From positions 186,001-250,000 of the forward strand of contig JAURZE010000024.1 of NCBI GenBank assembly GCA_030653545.1: DNA of 64,000 bases, written 5' to 3'. Origin of the DNA: Nitrospira sp. (GTDB taxonomy: Bacteria; Nitrospirota; Nitrospiria; Nitrospirales; Nitrospiraceae). The notes beneath the pieces are model-generated. The model saw only the letters and a list, made by a program, of their open reading frames with translations, was not told where the DNA came from and did not search any database. A program made the translations under genes and the position numbers. The first letter of the stretch is position 1, and every line of letters starts with the position of its first letter. Below are positions 59,447 to 64,000 of the stretch, one piece after another.

Positions 59447-59705
59447 TCGTCCGTGCCAATCCCCTTATTCCGGTTCATCCCATGACACGCGACGACTTGT
59501 AGAATATCGTCGAATGCGCCAGCCAGTTTTAAGGCCGATTCTTGTAACATAGCCCCTATTCTTTGTCAATTGCGATGGAAGGAAGAAAGGCCCTGAACAA
59601 GAGGGAAACGCGTGTTTTGGCACACTCAAACGAAGACGATATTTTCAGAGGAGGCGCGGGGGGAAATATCCGCGCTGGAAGGGATGAAAACACAACGGCG
59701 AGAGC

Positions 59706-60101
59706 CTAGAGATGCCCGCGGGCGCGGGCATCCTGTGCGATCCGGTCAGCCTCGGCTTTCCGCTCCGACTCTTTTTTCGCAACCCAGCTCTCCCAGGAGT
59801 TGCCTGACGCCGTGTCTTCTCCGGAAAAGGCCACCGATACGACATCTGCATACCGAATCACCTGCACTCCAGAATCACCCTCGGGAAACACTTCAAACGT
59901 CGAGTCCTGCCCCTTTACCGTCCGATTGAAAAGATAACCGGTCACGTGCTGGCCCGATCGAAGCGTCACCGTCACATCTCCGCGATAGTCGAACGCCAAC
60001 TCAATCGCCTCTGCAAGCTCTGCAAACGAGTGCGGAGCAAACTGTCGCCCCTGCAAGGAGCTGGCGGATCCCGGCGCACTGTGGTTCTTCGTATCAGTCA
60101 T
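59706..60101 (-). CDS. Hypothetical protein, conserved small domain
   Basis: A 131-residue protein. A central beta-rich part (DVTVTLRSGQHVTGYLFNRTVKGQDSTFEVFPEGDSGVQVIRYADVVSVAFSG) looks like an SH3/Sm-like or PRC-type small barrel, and the C-terminal part is helical and charged (KKESERKAEADRIAQDA). I do not recognise a named family. It ends 19 nt after the hpnH stop on the same strand order, so it may be cotranscribed downstream of hpnH. Confidence 0.6.
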   Translation of the reverse strand: MTDTKNHSAPGSASSLQGRQFAPHSFAELAEAIELAFDYRGDVTVTLRSGQHVTGYLFNRTVKGQDSTFEVFPEGDSGVQVIRYADVVSVAFSGEDTASGNSWESWVAKKESERKAEADRIAQDARARGHL

Positions 60102-60120
60102 GCGACTCGCGCTCCCCTGT

Positions 60121-61137
60121 TCAGCGGCTGGTAGGCAAGAGGGTCAATTTCACGGTTCGACCGAACCCGGACACCGTCCCGAAGGTATCTTCGACCGCCG
60201 AGGCTTCGTATCCGCAATGCACCATGCAGTCCGCGCACTTTTCATTCCGACCGGTTCCGTACTGATCCCATGCCGTGTCCGCCATCAACTCGCGGAAGGT
60301 CTTTGTGTAGCCTTCTTGCAGCAAGTAACAGGGCTTCTGCCACCCGAACACGTTATACGTTGGATTGCCCCACGGAGTGCATTGGTACTCCCGCTTCCCC
60401 ATCAGAAAGTCCAGGAACAGCGGCGATTGATTGAACTGCCAGCCCCGCTTGGGGCTGCCGAGAATACGAGAAAAGAGCTCTCGCGTACGTTCACGCTTGA
60501 GGAAGTGCTGCTGATCAGGCGCTTTTTGATAGCTGTAGCCCGGGGAAATCATCATCCCTTCGACCCCCAGCGCCATCATTTCATCGAAAAACTTCCGGAC
60601 ACGCTCGGGATTGGCATCATCGAATAATGTCGTATTGGTCGTGACGCGATGGCCGCGCTTCAACGCTTCCTTGATGGCCCGCACAGCAACGTCATAGACC
60701 CCGTCGCGACACACCGCCAAATCGTGTTCATCCTTCAATCCATCCATGTGCACACTGAAGGTCAGAAACTTCGATGGTTTGTATTCATCCAGCTTCCGTT
60801 CCATCAAAATGGCGTTCGTGCAGAGATACACATACCGCTCCTGCGCCACCAGGCCCTCGACAATCTTGGCCATCTTGGGATGGATGAGCGGCTCCCCGCC
60901 TGGGATACTGACGATCGGCGCCCCGCATTCCTCGGCCGCCGCCCAGCATTGCTCGGGGGTCAAATGCTTATCGAGCACATGATCGGGATATTGGATTTTC
61001 CCGCACCCGGCACAGGCCAAGTTGCAGCGAAACAACGGCTCCAGCATGAGGACGAGCGGATAGCGCTTCACGCGCTTCACCTTCTGCGTGAGCACATACT
61101 TCGTGACTGTATACATCTGGGACAGCGGTACGGCCAT
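60121..61137 (-). CDS. hpnH: Hopanoid biosynthesis radical SAM protein HpnH
   Basis: A 338-residue radical SAM enzyme with the cluster motif CNLACAGCGK (CxxxCxxC) near residue 38, GGEPLIHPKM, and the family C-terminal half GWQFNQSPLFLDFLMGKREYQCTPWGNPTYN and a further Cys set ending CADCMVHCGYE. HpnH transfers the adenosyl group to diploptene to start the extended hopanoid side chain. GGAAGGAG lies at the usual distance before the ATG. It is near ispG and dxs, which feed isoprenoid precursors. Confidence 0.93.
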   Translation of the reverse strand: MAVPLSQMYTVTKYVLTQKVKRVKRYPLVLMLEPLFRCNLACAGCGKIQYPDHVLDKHLTPEQCWAAAEECGAPIVSIPGGEPLIHPKMAKIVEGLVAQERYVYLCTNAILMERKLDEYKPSKFLTFSVHMDGLKDEHDLAVCRDGVYDVAVRAIKEALKRGHRVTTNTTLFDDANPERVRKFFDEMMALGVEGMMISPGYSYQKAPDQQHFLKRERTRELFSRILGSPKRGWQFNQSPLFLDFLMGKREYQCTPWGNPTYNVFGWQKPCYLLQEGYTKTFRELMADTAWDQYGTGRNEKCADCMVHCGYEASAVEDTFGTVSGFGRTVKLTLLPTSR

Positions 61138-61348
61138 TCCCTGCTCCTTCCGATGAAGTTATATAGTGGACGGCTGGTGATCGCAGCCGGACATGGAAGC
61201 ATCCAAAAATTCAGCGAATTCTAACACCTGCAAAAAACTCAGTCAATTTCGGCCCAGCCAGAGCGCCATGCGGGCCCTCACTCGACTGACAGACGCTGTA
61301 ACACCGTACCGGGTACACGCGACAAAACTGAATGGACAGGTGTGAAAT

Positions 61349-61423
61349 TGGAGGCGCCGAGCGGGTTCGAACCGCTGCATCGCAGTTTTGCAGACTGCTC
61401 CCTTACCACTTGGGTACGGCGCC
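61349..61423 (-). tRNA. tRNA-Cys (GCA)
   Basis: A full cloverleaf on the minus strand: acceptor GGCGCCG (61417-61423) pairs with CGGCGCC (61353-61359); T-loop GTTCGAACC is present. The anticodon GCA is at 61389-61391 in loop CTGCAAA. Discriminator T, followed by encoded CCA (61349-61351). Confidence 0.97.
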
Positions 61424-61512
61424 TCACGAAGGTGCGCATTATAGCGGCCCTTCATCCGGTATCTCAACAACCGTTTTAGAAGGAGATCGTTGCCGGGGCG
61501 TGCAAAATCGCC

Positions 61513-62697
61513 CTAGCGATTAGGCAGGACGGGAATCTCTTTACCCAGCGTCGTCGATTGCGAGGGATCCGGCCCCAACGACTCCCATCCCTCATTAGAA
61601 GGGGAAGCGACAACCTCCCCGCTCGCCTCAGCCTCTTTTTCTTTTGCGAGAAGCTCCACTTCTTCGATCAGCGTATCCATCAGCTCTTCGATAGGAACCT
61701 TGCGAACGAGCTTGCCCTTCTTAAACAGAATTCCTTTGCCTTCGCCGCCGGCCACCCCGATATCCGCTTCCTTGCCTTCGCCGATTCCATTCACGACGCA
61801 CCCGAGTACCGACACATTGAGTGGTGTCTTGATATGGCCAAGTTTCTTTTCGAGTTCATTGGCCATCTTCACCACATCGATCTCGACGCGGCCACAGGTC
61901 GGACAGGCGATCACATTAATTCCGCGATGACGCAGCTCCAGCGATTTCAAAATCTCAAAACCGACCTTGACTTCCTCGACAGGATCCGCCGCGAGGGACA
62001 CCCGCAACGTATCGCCGATGCCTTGCGAGAGCAGATAACCAAGCCCCATGGCCGACTTGACGGCACCGGTCATCGCCGTCCCGGCTTCAGTGATGCCGAT
62101 ATGGAGCGGGTAATTGGATTGATGGGCAAACAGCCAGTAGGCATCAATGGCGTGATGCACATCGGAGGCCTTCAGCGACACTTTCATGTTGGTGAAGCCA
62201 ACGTCCTCCAACGCATGGACCGCATTCAGTGCAGATTCAGCGAGAGCTTCCGGCGAAGGCCACCCATACTTGTCGAGCAGGTGACGCTCCAACGAGCCGC
62301 CGTTGACCCCGACACGCAACGGAATGCCTCGCTCATTCACGGCCTTGATGACTTCTTCGACTTTCCACCATGCCCCGATGTTACCCGGATTGATGCGCAC
62401 GCAATCCACGACTTCTGCGGCCTTGAGTGCCAGCCGGTGATCGAAGTGAATGTCGGCGATCAACGGGACGGTCATCGCCGCCTTGATTTTCGGGAGAGCC
62501 GCAGCCGCCTCATCATCCGGCACCGCGACACGAATCACTTCACAGCCGGCCGTTTCAAGCTGACGAATTTGCTCAACCGTCGCAGCGACATCGCGGGTAT
62601 CGGTCGAGCACATCGACTGAACAGATATCGGGGCGTCTCCCCCGATCTTGAGCGAGCCAACCTTGATCTGCCGAGTTTTTCGTCTGGCTATATGCAT
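61513..62697 (-). CDS. ispG: 4-hydroxy-3-methylbut-2-enyl diphosphate synthase
   Basis: A 394-residue IspG (GcpE) of the methylerythritol phosphate pathway, converting MEcPP to HMBPP with a [4Fe-4S] cluster. Motifs: VQSMCSTDTRDV at the N terminus, VRINPGNIG, and the cluster cysteines in CPTCGR and in VLGCVVNGIGEGKEADIGVAGG. The C terminus carries an extra tail of about 40 residues (EKEAEASGEVVASPSNEG...), absent from the short bacterial enzymes. It follows dxs by 13 nt. Confidence 0.94.
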   Translation of the reverse strand: MHIARRKTRQIKVGSLKIGGDAPISVQSMCSTDTRDVAATVEQIRQLETAGCEVIRVAVPDDEAAAALPKIKAAMTVPLIADIHFDHRLALKAAEVVDCVRINPGNIGAWWKVEEVIKAVNERGIPLRVGVNGGSLERHLLDKYGWPSPEALAESALNAVHALEDVGFTNMKVSLKASDVHHAIDAYWLFAHQSNYPLHIGITEAGTAMTGAVKSAMGLGYLLSQGIGDTLRVSLAADPVEEVKVGFEILKSLELRHRGINVIACPTCGRVEIDVVKMANELEKKLGHIKTPLNVSVLGCVVNGIGEGKEADIGVAGGEGKGILFKKGKLVRKVPIEELMDTLIEEVELLAKEKEAEASGEVVASPSNEGWESLGPDPSQSTTLGKEIPVLPNR

Positions 62698-62710
62698 GGT
62701 GTGAGGTCGC

Positions 62711-64000
62711 TCAGCTCCCCTGCTCGTCCCCGTGCGGGAGATGATCGATCGACGCGCCGACCGCGAACCGATCTTGTTTCGTGACCGGAGCCTTCCCGAC
62801 GAGTTCCTTCACGCTTTGATAAATGCCTTCCGCCGTGAGCCCATACCGCTCCCGCAAGAAATCCTGGGGCCCTTGCTCAATATACCAATCCGGAAGCCCG
62901 AGCACCTTAGTCGTCACGTCGGTGATGCGGGCATCGGACAACGCTTCGAGCACTGCGGAGCCGAAGCCGCCCATCTTGCAGCCCTCTTCTACCGTCACCA
63001 CATATCGCACCTGTTTGGCCACATCGACGATCAGCTCCTGATCGAGCGGTTTCACGAATCGGGCGTTCACCACGGCGGTTGAAATACCCTCCCTGGTGAG
63101 CCGTTCGGCCGCTTGCATTGCCTGCCAGACCGAGACTCCGATGGCCATGATTGCGACATCGGATCCGTCCTTCATCAACTCGCCCTTCCCGATCGGGAGT
63201 GCGGCAGGAGCGGCGTCCATCGGAACCCCGAGGCTGACCCCGCGCGGATAACGGAGCGAGACCGGCCCGTCATGCTGGATGCAGGTCTTCATCATGTGCT
63301 GCAGCTCGTTCTCATCCTTCGGCGCCATCACCACCATATTCGGGGCGTGCCGCAGATAGGCGTAGTCGAACGCCCCATGGTGCGTGGTGCCGTCTTCCGC
63401 AACGAGACCACCGCGATCGATACAGAAAACGACGGGGAGATTCTGCGTGGCCACATCGTGCACTACCTGATCGTAGGCGCGCTGCAAGAAGGTCGAGTAC
63501 ATGGCCACCACAGGTTTCAGACCCTGCGTCGCCAGTCCGGCCGCGAATGTCACGGCATGCTGTTCGGCGATTCCCACATCGTACAACCGATCGGGGAATT
63601 CTTTTTCAAACCCTGTGAGACCGGTTCCTTCGCACATCGCCGCCGTAATAGCGACGATCCGCTTGTCCTCGCGAGCCAGCTTGACCAGCGAGTCCATGGC
63701 AATTTGGGTATATGAGGGGCGCGCGGCCTTTTTCGCCGGCACACCGGTCTCGCGCACGAAGGGCGGACAGGCATGGAACCAGACCGGGTTATTGATGGCC
63801 GGGTCATACCCGAGACCCTTCTTCGTAATCACGTGCAGTAAGACCGGCCCCTTCATCTTCAGCACATTCTCCAAGGTCGGGAGCAAATGCTCAAAGTTGT
63901 GGCCATCGATCGGCCCGCAATACTGGAAACCCAGTTCTTCGAACAGCAATCCAGGAAGAATCGCTCCCTTCGCCAGCTCTTCGGCCCGGCGAGCCAGCTT
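62711..64000 (-). CDS. dxs: 1-deoxy-D-xylulose-5-phosphate synthase, 5' part outside the window
   Basis: The C-terminal 429 residues of Dxs, open to the right edge of the window. Motifs: LGFQYCGPIDGHNFEHLL, then the transketolase-type segment VGIAEQHAVTFAAGLA with the catalytic Glu and QHAVTFAAG, CIDRGGLVAEDGTTHHGAFDYAYLRHAPN, and a C-terminal domain. The enzyme joins pyruvate and glyceraldehyde-3-phosphate and starts the pathway that ispG finishes two steps from the end. The N-terminal thiamine-binding motif lies beyond the window. Confidence 0.95.
   Translation of the reverse strand, partial: KLARRAEELAKGAILPGLLFEELGFQYCGPIDGHNFEHLLPTLENVLKMKGPVLLHVITKKGLGYDPAINNPVWFHACPPFVRETGVPAKKAARPSYTQIAMDSLVKLAREDKRIVAITAAMCEGTGLTGFEKEFPDRLYDVGIAEQHAVTFAAGLATQGLKPVVAMYSTFLQRAYDQVVHDVATQNLPVVFCIDRGGLVAEDGTTHHGAFDYAYLRHAPNMVVMAPKDENELQHMMKTCIQHDGPVSLRYPRGVSLGVPMDAAPAALPIGKGELMKDGSDVAIMAIGVSVWQAMQAAERLTREGISTAVVNARFVKPLDQELIVDVAKQVRYVVTVEEGCKMGGFGSAVLEALSDARITDVTTKVLGLPDWYIEQGPQDFLRERYGLTAEGIYQSVKELVGKAPVTKQDRFAVGASIDHLPHGDEQGS

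Overview
The window looks like a piece of a Nitrospira chromosome (nitrite-oxidising or comammox Nitrospirota). The evidence is a five-subunit 2-oxoacid:ferredoxin oxidoreductase of the Hydrogenobacter ForDABGE type (reductive TCA cycle), a Gram-negative proteasome operon with a UBact-type modifier ending in TGE, and a large operon that mixes cytochrome b, Rieske protein, several small c-type cytochromes, two cytochrome-bd-like proteins and an NXR-gamma-like heme protein. The organism assignment is inferred from gene content; no rRNA gene is present.

Layout. 1-2.1 kb: small conserved proteins and a secreted TPR protein. 2.1-6.3 kb: the OFOR operon behind a near-consensus sigma-70 promoter and a leader of about 215 nt, ended by a strong terminator. 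6.3-9.2 kb: a small protein, tRNA-Asn, a class II aldolase-like protein, a YheT-like hydrolase and a membrane protein. 9.2-16.2 kb (minus strand): the UBact-proteasome operon, in transcription order ARC/Mpa ATPase, Dop, UBact, beta subunit, alpha subunit, PafA-like ligase. Two short in-frame ORFs sit at the beta/alpha and alpha/PafA junctions. Each starts as a degenerate copy of the start of the next gene and is overlapped with or abutted to its neighbours. 16.2-18.7 kb: an HtrA-like protease, YjbQ and an HD-domain protein. 18.8-29 kb (plus strand): a secreted protein, a HIT protein, a TPR/Sel1 lipoprotein-like protein, a CHASE2-sigma54 activator, a very large glycosyltransferase/dimethylformamidase-like fusion and an acyltransferase.

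29-40 kb is accessory DNA. It has two tandem Nudix paralogues split by a DUF4160/HTH toxin-antitoxin-like pair, a Kef-type antiporter, small membrane proteins, and then a run of short minus-strand genes (PIN-like DUF5615/DUF433 pair, DUF1398, RibD/DHFR-like, two proteins with HEPN-like Rx4H motifs, and an ABC-ATPase plus DUF4435-like protein interrupted at a seven-A slip site). Attachment-site-like GTTAGGC/GCCTAAC motifs lie between several of these genes. The run resembles an integron cassette cluster without an integrase. It ends in about 1.3 kb of mostly non-coding repeats.

40-47 kb: an OmpA-family protein, a VIT/VWA sortase target with its class GN sortase, tRNA-Thr with a nearby duplicate of its 3' end, a caspase-fold lipoprotein whose two catalytic residues are replaced, and a UbiA-type prenyltransferase. 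47.3-58.7 kb (minus strand): the respiratory operon. 58.9-64 kb: small proteins, the hopanoid radical-SAM enzyme HpnH, tRNA-Cys, and the isoprenoid genes ispG and dxs (the latter running off the end). HpnH, IspG and Dxs together point to isoprenoid and hopanoid supply; the respiratory operon and OFOR are the energy and carbon core.
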